The notes beneath the pieces are model-generated. The model ran no database searches, had not been told where the DNA came from, and was given only the letters and a program-made list of their open reading frames with translations. 64,000 nucleotides of DNA from Rhodanobacter denitrificans (GTDB taxonomy: Bacteria; Pseudomonadota; Gammaproteobacteria; Xanthomonadales; Rhodanobacteraceae): assembly GCF_000230695.2 (NCBI RefSeq), contig NC_020541.1, forward strand, positions 3,162,001-3,226,000, in the 5' to 3' direction. Positions 15,498-25,465 of this stretch are shown here, piece after piece; the first letter of the stretch is position 1; every line of letters begins with the position of its first letter. A program made the position numbers and the translations under genes.

Positions 15498-16322
15498 CTA
15501 GGCTGCCGACCAGGCGAGACCGCGGCCCGCCAGACCGGTGCCGGCCGTCCGGCACGGATCAATACCGTAGCTGGCTTTCAAAAGGCCCGCGACCAGGGAA
15601 CCACGCAGTTGCTCGGGCTCAAACGCGAAGCGATGCGAGAACTTGCTGGCGGGCAGTGGATTGTCACGCGCATCAGCGAGACCTCGTGGCAACTCGTCTT
15701 TCGCCAGCCCCTCAATCAGGCGAAGGCGCAAGGGCACCACGGGATTGTTCCGCACCATGGGGTAGCTTGTCGGTGGCGCGAATTGCTCGAAGCCGTAACA
15801 ACGCACGTAGAACTGGGCATGCCGCGGATGCACACCGATGACGATGTCAGTCACGCCGATGTGCAACCCATAGTGCACGGCCCAGCGCATCATGCTGAAC
15901 AAGGCCGCGACACCACGTGATGCGCACTGGCGACGATCCGCCAGCATCCCCACCTCCAGCAGGCGACGCCCTTTTCGGCGCAGTTCACCCAGAGGTCCCG
16001 CATATACGCTGTCCAGCGCGAGCCCCTTGGGGTTGTCACGAAACAGCGTCATCGTATAGCCGACTTCCGCTCCTTCCGCTCCCCATATCACGCATGCATG
16101 CTGTCCCACGGCAGAGGGAGCGGCATGCAGGCCATACGGGTTTTCGTCAATCAGCCCCATTTGCGTATAGCGCTCATATACCAGTCGCCAGGCCGATTCA
16201 ACCTGTTCAAGACTGGTCGCGCAGGAACAAGGCTGTTCATTGCCGCGCACTGTTGAACGATTGAGACGCGCCGTAATGTCGACAACTGTCTCGGGCATTT
16301 CTGCCGATCTGATTATATTCAT
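15498..16322 (-). CDS. FeeM-like N-acyl amino acid synthase / exosortase-associated acyltransferase, 274 aa
   Basis: A GNAT-type acyltransferase of the group found beside PEP-CTERM/exosortase loci and related to FeeM, which joins a long-chain acyl group from acyl-ACP to an amino acid such as tyrosine. Residues 25-185 form the catalytic fold (SAWRLVYERYTQMGLI, MTLFRDNPKGLALD, then FYVRCYGFEQFAPP near 185); the tail is specific to this subgroup. No signal peptide or membrane segment, so it acts in the cytoplasm. The association of such synthases with exosortase systems is established in the literature; the actual product here is unknown. Start at 16322 (GGA upstream) preferred over the GTG at 16346. 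Divergent from the nitroreductase-like gene. Confidence 0.75.
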   Translation of the reverse strand: MNIIRSAEMPETVVDITARLNRSTVRGNEQPCSCATSLEQVESAWRLVYERYTQMGLIDENPYGLHAAPSAVGQHACVIWGAEGAEVGYTMTLFRDNPKGLALDSVYAGPLGELRRKGRRLLEVGMLADRRQCASRGVAALFSMMRWAVHYGLHIGVTDIVIGVHPRHAQFYVRCYGFEQFAPPTSYPMVRNNPVVPLRLRLIEGLAKDELPRGLADARDNPLPASKFSHRFAFEPEQLRGSLVAGLLKASYGIDPCRTAGTGLAGRGLAWSAA

Positions 16323-16860
16323 GTTCCAATCGCCGATCAGGGACACGTTGTTTCAAGGCATACTGCTTTCTTGGCAACACGGAGTTGGCTCCGTATTTGT
16401 CGACGTCGTCCCAGACGGGTATCGGTGCTGTGGGTGTGTCATCACCACGCAACCTGCAGCGCAGCGACCGTTTAGATGCAACGTACCGCGGGCTGGGTCC
16501 GATTGTACAACCTCGGGTACGATGGTTGTGTGAACGGCGTCGCCATATGCACAGGCCCCCCAGGAGCCCGGATCGGCCCCAATCCACGTCGAAATCGGCA
16601 ACGGGGCATCGACACGCCGGGCAGCTGCCACCAGCCCGCGTGCCCCGGCCTTGAGCTTGAAGCGCGGGTGGAAGCGGCAGTGGATTTCGGTGGCGAATCG
16701 ACTTTCCGAGTCGAACTAGACTGGTTTCGCTTCTTGAAATGGCCTATTTTGGTACATGCTTTTATCCATGAATAATGTGCTTGTGCGGGCAAGCTGATTG
16801 CCAGCCCCACAAAACCGTAATCGGCCGAAATCAGTTGCCATATCGGGACAGACGCGAACC
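16323..16860. other. Intergenic between divergent acyltransferase and nitroreductase genes
   Basis: About 540 bases with no convincing gene; the frames on both strands lack ribosome sites and recognisable features. A short inverted repeat (ACAACC at 16507 and GGTTGT at 16524) could be an operator. AT-rich stretches near 16740-16790 may hold the promoter of the rightward gene. No sigma-54 promoter or PrsR-type site seen here. Confidence 0.4.
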
Positions 16861-17916
16861 GTGGACCGGTATACGAAAACTGGCATTCTTTGTGCAGGCA
16901 TCGCCGCGCCCTCGGCAGATAATTCGCAGCCGTGGCGTTTCGAATGGCGCGGCGACGACCTGGACCTCCGAATCGACGCGAGCCGTAGCGGCCACGTATC
17001 CGATACCCGATATGTCCTCAGTGACCTGGCCGCCGGCGCGTGCCTGGAAAACATGGTCATCCACGCCGGGTCGCTAGGTTATGTGGCGGACCTGCAGCCC
17101 TTCCCGCAACCCGACGACGAGCTGTGGGTCGCGCGCATCCGTTGGCGCCGCGACCGGGAGCGCGCCCTCCCCGAGCCGCTGGCTGCTGCCATCGAGCAGC
17201 GTCACACCGATCGCCGTTTCCCTTGGCGCGGCCCGATCACCACCGCTACCCAGGCGCGCCTGGACGCCCAAGCCCGGCTGATTCCAGGACAGCGGCTCTG
17301 GTGGCCACAGACAGCGCGTGAGCGAAATGCCGCACGAAGCGTCATCAGGCAGGCCGAGACGCTGCGTTTCAAGAGCCCGACGCTGCACGCGGAACTGTTT
17401 TCGAGTATCCGCTTTGCCGCTGGCTGGCACACCGCCTGCGAGGAAGGCCTGGCCCCAATGACACTCGCCGTGGAGCCACCGTTGCGCCCGGCCTTTCAGG
17501 CGATGCGTCGCCCCGCGGTGATGAGCGTGCTCAATCGGCTGGGCGCGGCGTCGGTCCTAGGGTGGCGCTCGGCCTGGCTGCCCATCCGGCTGTCGCCGGG
17601 ACTCTGTCTGCTCGTCATTCCGTCCACGGCGCGATCCGATGTACTCGCCGGTGGCCGCGCCTTGCAGCGCGTGTGGCTTCAGGCCACCCTCGATGGGCTG
17701 TCGGTCCAGCCGTATGCGGCGGCGGGAGTTCTCAGCCTGGGGTTCGTACCCGTCGAGCCGGCCTTTCAGCAGACGCTCTCGCGCCTGGGCTCGGCCCTGC
17801 ACGACCTGTGCGCGCCGGGGTACGGCCTCGTGTTCCTGCGGCTTGGCCATGCGCAATCCGCACCGCGTGATCGCAGTGGGCGGCGAGCGCCTGGAAGCTT
17901 CGGCGCCCTCCCATAG
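16861..17916 (+). CDS. Nitroreductase-family protein, 351 aa
   Basis: The N-terminal region has the FMN-binding entry of nitroreductase-like proteins: AGIAAPSADNSQPWRFEW (about residues 10-28), as in the larger Acg/SagB-like branch, followed by a 300-residue alpha/beta body with a second half repeat (PYAAAGVLSLGFVP near 280). It should bind FMN and reduce or oxidise a small substrate in the cytoplasm. In other systems such proteins oxidise azolines (SagB) and often lie with ThiF/E1-like proteins; an E1-like gene follows here at 19641. The start is uncertain: GTG at 16861 fits the family's N-terminus; a TTG at 16798 is in frame. The last 20 residues are Arg/Ser-rich and probably disordered. 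Confidence 0.65.
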   Translation: MDRYTKTGILCAGIAAPSADNSQPWRFEWRGDDLDLRIDASRSGHVSDTRYVLSDLAAGACLENMVIHAGSLGYVADLQPFPQPDDELWVARIRWRRDRERALPEPLAAAIEQRHTDRRFPWRGPITTATQARLDAQARLIPGQRLWWPQTARERNAARSVIRQAETLRFKSPTLHAELFSSIRFAAGWHTACEEGLAPMTLAVEPPLRPAFQAMRRPAVMSVLNRLGAASVLGWRSAWLPIRLSPGLCLLVIPSTARSDVLAGGRALQRVWLQATLDGLSVQPYAAAGVLSLGFVPVEPAFQQTLSRLGSALHDLCAPGYGLVFLRLGHAQSAPRDRSGRRAPGSFGALP

Positions 17917-18099
17917 TCCTGGCAAAGCGAGACCCTCGCTGGTCTGCGATAACCCTCGGCCCCGACGCAAGCTCATTTTCCGCCCGCCCTCTGCGGCTTG
18001 CCGCAGGCACCCGGCGATAGAACGTCGCAACCCGCAGACGTCGACCGCGACTTTCCTCGCTTCGCGGTTTCCCGCAAGGATGAGAGTGATTTACGCCTG

Positions 18100-18116
18100 T
18101 GTCGAAATCCTTTACA
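18100..18116 (+). promoter_or_regulatory. Extra copy of the proposed PrsR site
   Basis: TGTCGAAATCCTTTACA resembles the other copies but has no good sigma-54 promoter at the usual distance; it may be a second, distal site for the gene at 18554, or chance. Confidence 0.35.
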
Positions 18117-18375
18117 AATTCGGCCCGCAGTCGATCTCTCTAAATAAATTGCATTAAAAACAAATAATTACGCCAGTACCCCCCAGGGCGTGCGATCGCT
18201 CGGCGAAATGCCGGCAAGCGGGTTCGACCCCCCGGCGACCGACGGACGGTCGATTGCTTGAACATGTTGCTATTCAACAGGTTAGTGCCATGCCGATGCG
18301 ACGGACACGGGGACACGATGGCAGAGACATCTGGATGAAGCACCCGCGGCTCTGCGCATGGCGGGCGCGGCATAG

Positions 18376-18392
18376 CGCCGGAATGCCTTACA
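18376..18392 (+). promoter_or_regulatory. Proposed PrsR enhancer site upstream of PEP-CTERM gene 3
   Basis: CGCCGGAATGCCTTACA, matching the copy at 13277 in 13 to 14 of 17 positions and ending exactly 63 bases before the -24 element at 18456. Confidence 0.6.
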
Positions 18393-18455
18393 GGTACCGG
18401 GCAAACTCGGCAGGCAAGCATGAAGAAACAAATACAAAACAGTGTCTTATATTCA

Positions 18456-18471
18456 TGGCACGCCCGTTGCT
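18456..18471 (+). promoter_or_regulatory. Sigma-54 promoter of PEP-CTERM gene 3
   Basis: TGGCACGCCCGTTGCT is a full match to the consensus TGGCACGnnnnTTGCW. It lies 82 bases before the start codon at 18554. Confidence 0.9.
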
Positions 18472-18553
18472 TAATAAAACTCGCAGGGCGACGTCAATCG
18501 GGTACCACTGTCGTTGCGGTTATCCAGGTTGTTTCTCAGTGGAGGAAAGAATC

Positions 18554-19366
18554 ATGTTGAAGAAGAAAAGCATCGGAATCGCCCTCGCATGCGCGCTGGC
18601 GCTGGGTGCGTGGAGCGGATCGACGTTTGCAACCCCCACCAATGTGGGCGGTGTCGTGTGGGATCCCAGCTCTCCGTTGGACCTGACCGTCCAGGCACTC
18701 AACTTCCGCGAATCGAGTATCTCGGGCGTCGGCAACGTGCTGACGGGCTACGGGGTAATTGGCTCGTTCAACGGGACAAACGAGGCAACGTTCTGCCCGG
18801 GCTGCAATCTCAACTTCACCTTCCAGTACACGGTGTCGAGCATCATCGGTAACCAGGTTGAGTTCAGTCCTGGATCCATCAGCTTTTTCGTCGACAACAC
18901 CAGCAGCTTCAACGTGCTGAATCCGGCGACGGCCGGGATCGGTACGCCGTGGCTCACCTTGTCCGGCCATACCGGCTCGTTGCTTGGCTTTGCGGGCACG
19001 GCACAGCTTTTCTCGACGATCGTCGGCACGGTTGCCAATCCCCTGACCGGATCCAACGGCATCGGTTTTCTGGATGCGACCGGAGGTCCTGCGGCGTCCT
19101 ACTTCCAGACCCATACGCAGGCCGATGGTCTGGGCGGATTCGCGGATTTCACGCTCAATTCGGAGTTCCTGTTCAGCGCAGTCAGGACGTGCACGGGTAT
19201 CTCGCCGGATCCGGCCAATATCTGCCACTACCCGATTACGGGCACGGCCACGTTGATCGGCAGAACGGTACCCGAGCCGGGAGAGATGGGCCTGCTGGGT
19301 CTTGGACTGGCCTTTCTGGGCTTGCTTGTACGGCGTCGCGGCAAAGAGGCTGATGGACGCGTCTAG
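18554..19366 (+). CDS. PEP-CTERM sorting-signal protein 3, 270 aa
   Basis: Signal peptide 1-28 (MLKKKSIGIALACALALG, cleavage TFA-TPT), a beta-type Ser/Thr/Gly/Asn-rich mature domain with two Cys pairs (CPGC near residue 80 and two Cys near 215-225), and a sorting signal from 239: VPEPGEMGLLGLGLAFLG followed by VRRRGK and a short charged extension. Substrate of exosortase A by family. GGAGGAAAG upstream of the ATG is a strong ribosome site. It carries the best sigma-54 promoter of the window and a proposed PrsR site at the common distance, so it is the clearest member of the PrsR regulon here. A perfect 18-bp hairpin follows 30 bases after the stop. Confidence 0.9.
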   Translation: MLKKKSIGIALACALALGAWSGSTFATPTNVGGVVWDPSSPLDLTVQALNFRESSISGVGNVLTGYGVIGSFNGTNEATFCPGCNLNFTFQYTVSSIIGNQVEFSPGSISFFVDNTSSFNVLNPATAGIGTPWLTLSGHTGSLLGFAGTAQLFSTIVGTVANPLTGSNGIGFLDATGGPAASYFQTHTQADGLGGFADFTLNSEFLFSAVRTCTGISPDPANICHYPITGTATLIGRTVPEPGEMGLLGLGLAFLGLLVRRRGKEADGRV

Positions 19367-19396
19367 AGCCGGCGGCTCCTGACGTGTGCAGTTCTG

Positions 19397-19436
19397 CGAT
19401 GGATGGCGCCGCTTGCGGAAGCGGCGCCATCCATCG
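19397..19436. terminator. Perfect 18-bp-stem hairpin after PEP-CTERM gene 3
   Basis: CGATGGATGGCGCCGCTT and its exact reverse complement flank a 4-base loop (GCGG). There is no T run on either side, so it may act as an mRNA 3' stabiliser, a Rho-type boundary or a protein-binding palindrome rather than a classical terminator. Confidence 0.6.
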
Positions 19437-19640
19437 TACGTCTGCGTCGAACCGGTTGGCTGGCCACGCAGCGCTTGTCCTTCACGCGGCAATCCACCTG
19501 ACCCGCACAAACTCCCGACGCAGTCACTCTTGTCGAGCCAACGCCGCCGGCCCAACGTTCGGCAATGCTTCCAGGCAAGCCGATGTTGCCGCCTCGGTTC
19601 AGCAACCGCCCTGCGCAGCAAGGTCGAGAGTAGACGCCTC

Positions 19641-20525
19641 ATGATGTCTGATGCACCGGTCACGCCCGAGCCGTTCGACTACGCCACGGCATTCAGCCGG
19701 ACGATCGGCTGGATCACCAGGGCCGAGCAGGCGAAGCTTCGCTCCAGGCGCGTGGCGATCGCCGGACTCGGCGGCGTTGGCGGCAGCCATCTGCTGACCC
19801 TGACCCGACTCGGCATCCAGTCGTTCAACCTCGCCGATCTCGACCGATTCGGCACGGAAAATTTCAACCGCCAGGCCGGGGCGTTCCTGTCGACTGTGGG
19901 CCAGCCCAAGGTCGACGTGGTATCCCGGATGGCGCGGGACATCAATCCGGATCTGGACATCAACAAGTTCCCCGGCGGCGTCACCGTCGACAACATGGAG
20001 CAGTTCCTGTCGGGGGTGGATCTGTACGTCGACGGACTGGATTTTTTCGTGCTCGATATCCGCGCCAGGCTGTTTGCCCTGTGCGCCGAGCGCGGCATTC
20101 CGGCGATCACCGCGGCGCCGTTGGGCATGGGCGCCGCGGTACTGGTGTTCCTGCCGGGGCAGATGACATTCGAAGAGTATTTCCGGCTGGAAGGGAAAAC
20201 ACTCGACGAGCAATTGCTGCGCTTCATGGTGGGCTTGGCGCCCGCCGTGCTGCATCAAGGCTATCTGGTCGACCCGTCGGCGGTGGACCTGGTCAACCAT
20301 CGGGGACCATCGACGCCCATGGCCTGCGAAATCTGCGCCGGGATAGCCGGCACCCAGGCGCTGAAGATCCTGCTGGGCAGGGGCAAGGTACTCGCGGCGC
20401 CCCACGGCCTGCACTTCGATGCCTACCGCAACAAGCTCGCCCGCACGTGGCGACCGGGGGGCAACAACAATCCGCTGCAACGCTTGCTCCTGTCCGTGGC
20501 GCGCCGCCGTTTCATGCGCCGGTAA
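19641..20525 (+). CDS. ThiF/MoeB/HesA-type E1-like adenylyltransferase, 294 aa
   Basis: Rossmann-type ATP-binding fold with GLGGVGGSHLL (about residues 41-51), the E1 motif DLDRFGTENFNRQ (about 66-78; Asp, Asn and Arg contact ATP), Lys in VGQPKVDV, and a Cys-x-x-Cys pair (MACEICAG, about residue 230) that could bind zinc or carry the thioester. Such enzymes adenylate the C-terminus of a small ubiquitin-like protein or a peptide and pass it to sulfur or another nucleophile. No ubiquitin-like protein gene is visible nearby, so the substrate is unknown. ATGATG start at 19641. Lies between a PEP-CTERM gene and wecB, on the same strand as the nitroreductase-like gene; a joint pathway is possible but unproven. 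Confidence 0.8.
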   Translation: MMSDAPVTPEPFDYATAFSRTIGWITRAEQAKLRSRRVAIAGLGGVGGSHLLTLTRLGIQSFNLADLDRFGTENFNRQAGAFLSTVGQPKVDVVSRMARDINPDLDINKFPGGVTVDNMEQFLSGVDLYVDGLDFFVLDIRARLFALCAERGIPAITAAPLGMGAAVLVFLPGQMTFEEYFRLEGKTLDEQLLRFMVGLAPAVLHQGYLVDPSAVDLVNHRGPSTPMACEICAGIAGTQALKILLGRGKVLAAPHGLHFDAYRNKLARTWRPGGNNNPLQRLLLSVARRRFMRR

Positions 20526-20751
20526 GGGGCCCATTGGCGAGTCACTTTTTGGTTTTCCCGCATGACCCGATACAGGGGAATCTCCCCGATGGACTCGACC
20601 CGCCAGCGGCGAAGTTACGACGGCGTGAACGCCGAACAACGCGCAAATGCAGATACCCGCAAGCAAGCCGGTTTACTCACGCAAAACCACGCCGGCATGC
20701 GGCAACGTCTTGCTACACTCAAGCCACCACGGAACCGGGGGGTGTCCCGTC

Positions 20752-21921
20752 ATGCAGCGGCTCAGGATTGATTTGATCGCCGCCGCGCGACCCAATTTCA
20801 TGAAGGTCGCGCCGCTGTTCCACGTGCTGCACGAACAGCCGTGGTGCCGCCTGCGACTGGTACACACCGGCCAGCATTACGACCAGAACATGTCGGAGGC
20901 TTTTTTCCGTGACCTGAAGTTGCCGCCGCCGGACCTGCACCTGGGCGTGGGCAGCGGCAGCCACGCGAAACAGACCGCCGACGTGATGCTCGCCTACGAA
21001 GAGGCCTGCGCTGCGGATCGGCCGGACCTGGTCGTGGTGGTCGGAGACGTCAATTCAACGATGGCCTGCGCCCTGGTCGGCGCGAAGCTGCACATTCCGA
21101 TCGCGCACCTGGAGGCCGGGTTGCGCAGCGGCGATCGCCGGATGCCCGAGGAAATCAACCGGCTGGTGACCGACACGCTGGCGGACATCCTGTGGACGCC
21201 GTCGCCGGACGCGGACGAACACCTCGCCGCCGAAGGCGTGCCACCGGAAAAGATCACCCGCGTCGGCAACATCATGATCGATTCCTACGAACTCATGCGT
21301 GAGCGCATCGACGCCAGTGGGGAGCGGCGCCGACTCGGGCTGGAGAACCATGCATACGCGGTGGTGACCCTGCACCGCCCCTCCAACGTGGACACGCCCA
21401 CGCCGCTCACGGCGCTGGTCGACCAACTGATCCGCATGGCGGCCAGATTGCCGCTGGTGTTTCCGGTGCACCCGCGCACCCGCAAGAATCTGGAAGCCTT
21501 CGGCCTGTGCTCGAAACTGGCCGACGCGCCCAACCTGCAAGTCATCGAGCCGCTCGGTTACGTGGATTTCATGAACCTGGTCTGCGGTGCGCACCTGGCC
21601 ATCACGGATTCGGGCGGCATCCAGGAGGAAACCACCTATCTCGGCATACCCTGCCTGACACTGCGCACCACGACCGAGCGGCCCATCACGATCACGGAGG
21701 GCACCAACCGGTTGGTGACTGCCGCCGGGCTGGTACCGGCGGTGGACGAGATTCTCGCCGGCCGCTGGCCGCAGGGACGCAAGCCCCGACTCTGGGACGG
21801 ACATACCGCGGCACGCGTTGCGGCCGACATTCGCCGTCGCCTGCTGCGCGCACCGCCCCACGTCGCCGAAGCAACAGCAGTTCCCGCAACCGCCCACCAG
21901 CGTACGCGGGGCAATGCCTGA
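20752..21921 (+). CDS. wecB: UDP-N-acetylglucosamine 2-epimerase, non-hydrolysing, 389 aa
   Basis: Converts UDP-GlcNAc to UDP-ManNAc, a precursor for surface polysaccharides. Family landmarks are present: AARPNFMKVAPL near the start, HTGQHYDQNMS, the VVVGDVNST segment, HLEAGLRSGDRRMPEE, and ITDSGGIQEET with LRTTTERPIT in the C-terminal half. Length is typical. The last 35 residues are Ala/Pro-rich and extend beyond the usual end. The ATG at 20752 follows a GGGGGGTG ribosome site. Its product probably feeds the exopolysaccharide built by the operon at 41-64 kb. Confidence 0.93.
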   Translation: MQRLRIDLIAAARPNFMKVAPLFHVLHEQPWCRLRLVHTGQHYDQNMSEAFFRDLKLPPPDLHLGVGSGSHAKQTADVMLAYEEACAADRPDLVVVVGDVNSTMACALVGAKLHIPIAHLEAGLRSGDRRMPEEINRLVTDTLADILWTPSPDADEHLAAEGVPPEKITRVGNIMIDSYELMRERIDASGERRRLGLENHAYAVVTLHRPSNVDTPTPLTALVDQLIRMAARLPLVFPVHPRTRKNLEAFGLCSKLADAPNLQVIEPLGYVDFMNLVCGAHLAITDSGGIQEETTYLGIPCLTLRTTTERPITITEGTNRLVTAAGLVPAVDEILAGRWPQGRKPRLWDGHTAARVAADIRRRLLRAPPHVAEATAVPATAHQRTRGNA

Positions 21922-21988
21922 ATCCGGGAGCGGACATATGCCCGATTGAGCGCAGACAACCGCGTTGCACGTCGGGGATCGTCCAGAT

Positions 21989-24066
21989 ATGCACGTCATC
22001 ATCATCGCCAGTTACCTGACCGCCGCCGCCGCGTTTCTCGTCGGTACGGCACTGCTGGGCGCCGGTTGGCGCGGTCAGCGCACCGGGGCCTTGCTGGTCC
22101 TGGCCACGATGATCTCGATCCTGTGGGGCGTGTTTCTGGCTTACGCCGAGTGGCAGCGCACGGTGGCGGTCCACTGGATACTGCTGGCCGAGGTTCTGCA
22201 CTACGGCGCCTGGATCGTCTTCGTAAGCGCCCTGTTCAGCACCTGGCCGATGTCCGGCATGCTGCGTGGCCTGCACGTCGTCGCGCATGCACTCTGGGTC
22301 GTGCTCGCGCTCTACTGCCTGGGGCCGCTGACGGGTTTGGCGCAGGCAGCCGGGTTGCCGTTCAGTGTCAACGTACCGCTGGTCGGCGTACTGGTGCTCG
22401 CCCTCACCGGATTGGTGTTCCTCGAACAGATCTACCGCAACGTGCAACGGGAACAACGCTGGGCGCTCAAGTTTCTGGTGATCGCGCTCGGCCTGCTGTT
22501 CGCCTACGGCATCTTCCTGTATTCCTACGCGGTGCTCTACCGGCAGTTCAACGCCAGCGCATGGGCGGCGCGCGGCTTCATCGATGCCCTGCTGGTGCCG
22601 CTGTTGCTGGTGGCGGCGGCGCGCAACCCGCAGTGGTCGCTGGATGTGGGGGTGTCGCGACGCGCGGTGTTCTATTCCACCAGCCTGCTGGTGGTCGCGC
22701 TGTACATCATCGCCACGGCGATCGGCGGTTATTACGTGCGCTTGTACGGGGGCGACTGGGGCCGGGTGGCGGAAATCACGCTGGTCTGCTTCGCGCTGTT
22801 GCTGGTGCTGTTGATCGCATTCTCCGGCCAGGCGCGCTCGCGTCTGCGGGTATTCCTGCACAAGAACTTCTTCAGCTTCCGCCACGACTATCGAGAGGAA
22901 TGGCTGCGCCTGACCGCGACACTGTCCGCCGGCGACACGGAGTTGCCGCAGCGCGCGGTGCACGCGATCGCGCAGATCATGGACAGCCCGGCCGGCGCCC
23001 TGTTCACGCGCGACGACGCCGACGACTTCGTGGCGGAAGCGCGCTGGAACATGCCAACGCCAGCCGGCCTGAAGCTTCCGGCCAGCGTGCCGGCGTTCGG
23101 GCTCATGCAGACGCGCCGGTGGATTTACGACTTGAGCGAACCGCCGCCGCTGGGCGACGAACAACTGCGGGCGCCGGCCGAATTGACCGGCCTGCCGCAC
23201 GCCTGGCTGCTGGTGCCACTGGTGCTGGAAGACCGGCTCGTCGGTTTCGTGGTGCTGGCGCATGCACGCGCGCGTCGCGCGTTCGATTGGGAGGACATCG
23301 ACCTGCTGCGGGCAGCCGGCAGCCAGGTGGCCGGTATCCTGGCGCAGGCGGTCGATGCCCGGCGCCTTGCCGAGGCGCGCCAGTTCGAAGGCTTCAACCG
23401 GCTCACCGCGTTCCTGATGCATGACCTCAAGAACCTCGCGGCCCAGCAATCGTTGCTGCTGCAGAACGCCGAGCGCCACCGGCACAACCCGGCGTTCGTG
23501 GATGACATGCTCGCGACCGTAGCCAATTCGGTACAGCGCATCTCGCGCCTGCTCGAGCAGTTGCGCGGCGATGCAGCGCCGGCCAGACACGGCCGCGTGC
23601 CACTGGCGGCGGTGCTCGACAAGGCGCTCGACGAGTGCCACGCGCAGTCGCCACGGCCGCAGTACCTGCCGGCCACGGATGAGCTGTGGGTGCAGACAGA
23701 TACCGATCAGCTGGCCACCGTGCTCGGGCACGTGATCCGCAACGCCCAGGATGCAGCGCAGGCCCACGGCCATGTCACGCTGAGAGTCAGGCACGAAACC
23801 GGGCATGCCACCATTGAAATCGAGGATGACGGAGCAGGCATGGACGAGGATTTCATCCACAACCGGTTATTCAAGCCGTTCTTCACCACCAAGGCCAGCA
23901 AGGGCATGGGCATCGGCGCCTATCAGGCTCGCGCTTACGTGCACTCATTGGGTGGAACGATGCGTGTGGACAGCACCCCCGGCCAAGGCAGCGTATTCAC
24001 GATCCAGCTGCCGCTGGCCGAACCCGCCGGGGCCGCCGTGGTGACCGGCAAGCCGCAGGCCGCGCC

Positions 24067-24070
<4 letters not shown>
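21989..24070 (+). CDS. prsK: XrtA/PEP-CTERM system sensor histidine kinase PrsK, 693 aa
   Basis: About eight membrane segments in residues 1-280, a GAF-like sensing domain (about 310-460), then a histidine kinase core with phospho-acceptor His478 (FLMHDLKNLAAQQ), N box HVIRNAQDAAQ, and ATP-binding DDGAGMD and GMGIGAY motifs. The order of multi-pass N-terminus, GAF and kinase is that of PrsK, the partner of PrsR in exosortase A systems. Its stop overlaps the start of prsR by 4 bases (ATGA). The start at 21989 (ATG, CGGGG upstream) is preferred over a TTG at 21965. It presumably phosphorylates PrsR in response to an unknown membrane or envelope signal. Confidence 0.9.
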
Positions 24071-25428
<1,358 letters not shown>

Positions 25429-25465
25429 CCCCGCGCGCCGCGCGTGGCGAACTGAGGGTGACGAT

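Noticed and set aside
18185..18200. Sigma-54 promoter for the orphan PrsR-like site
   Set aside because: Only the GG and GC pairs match; the rest of the -24/-12 consensus is absent and no gene follows closely.
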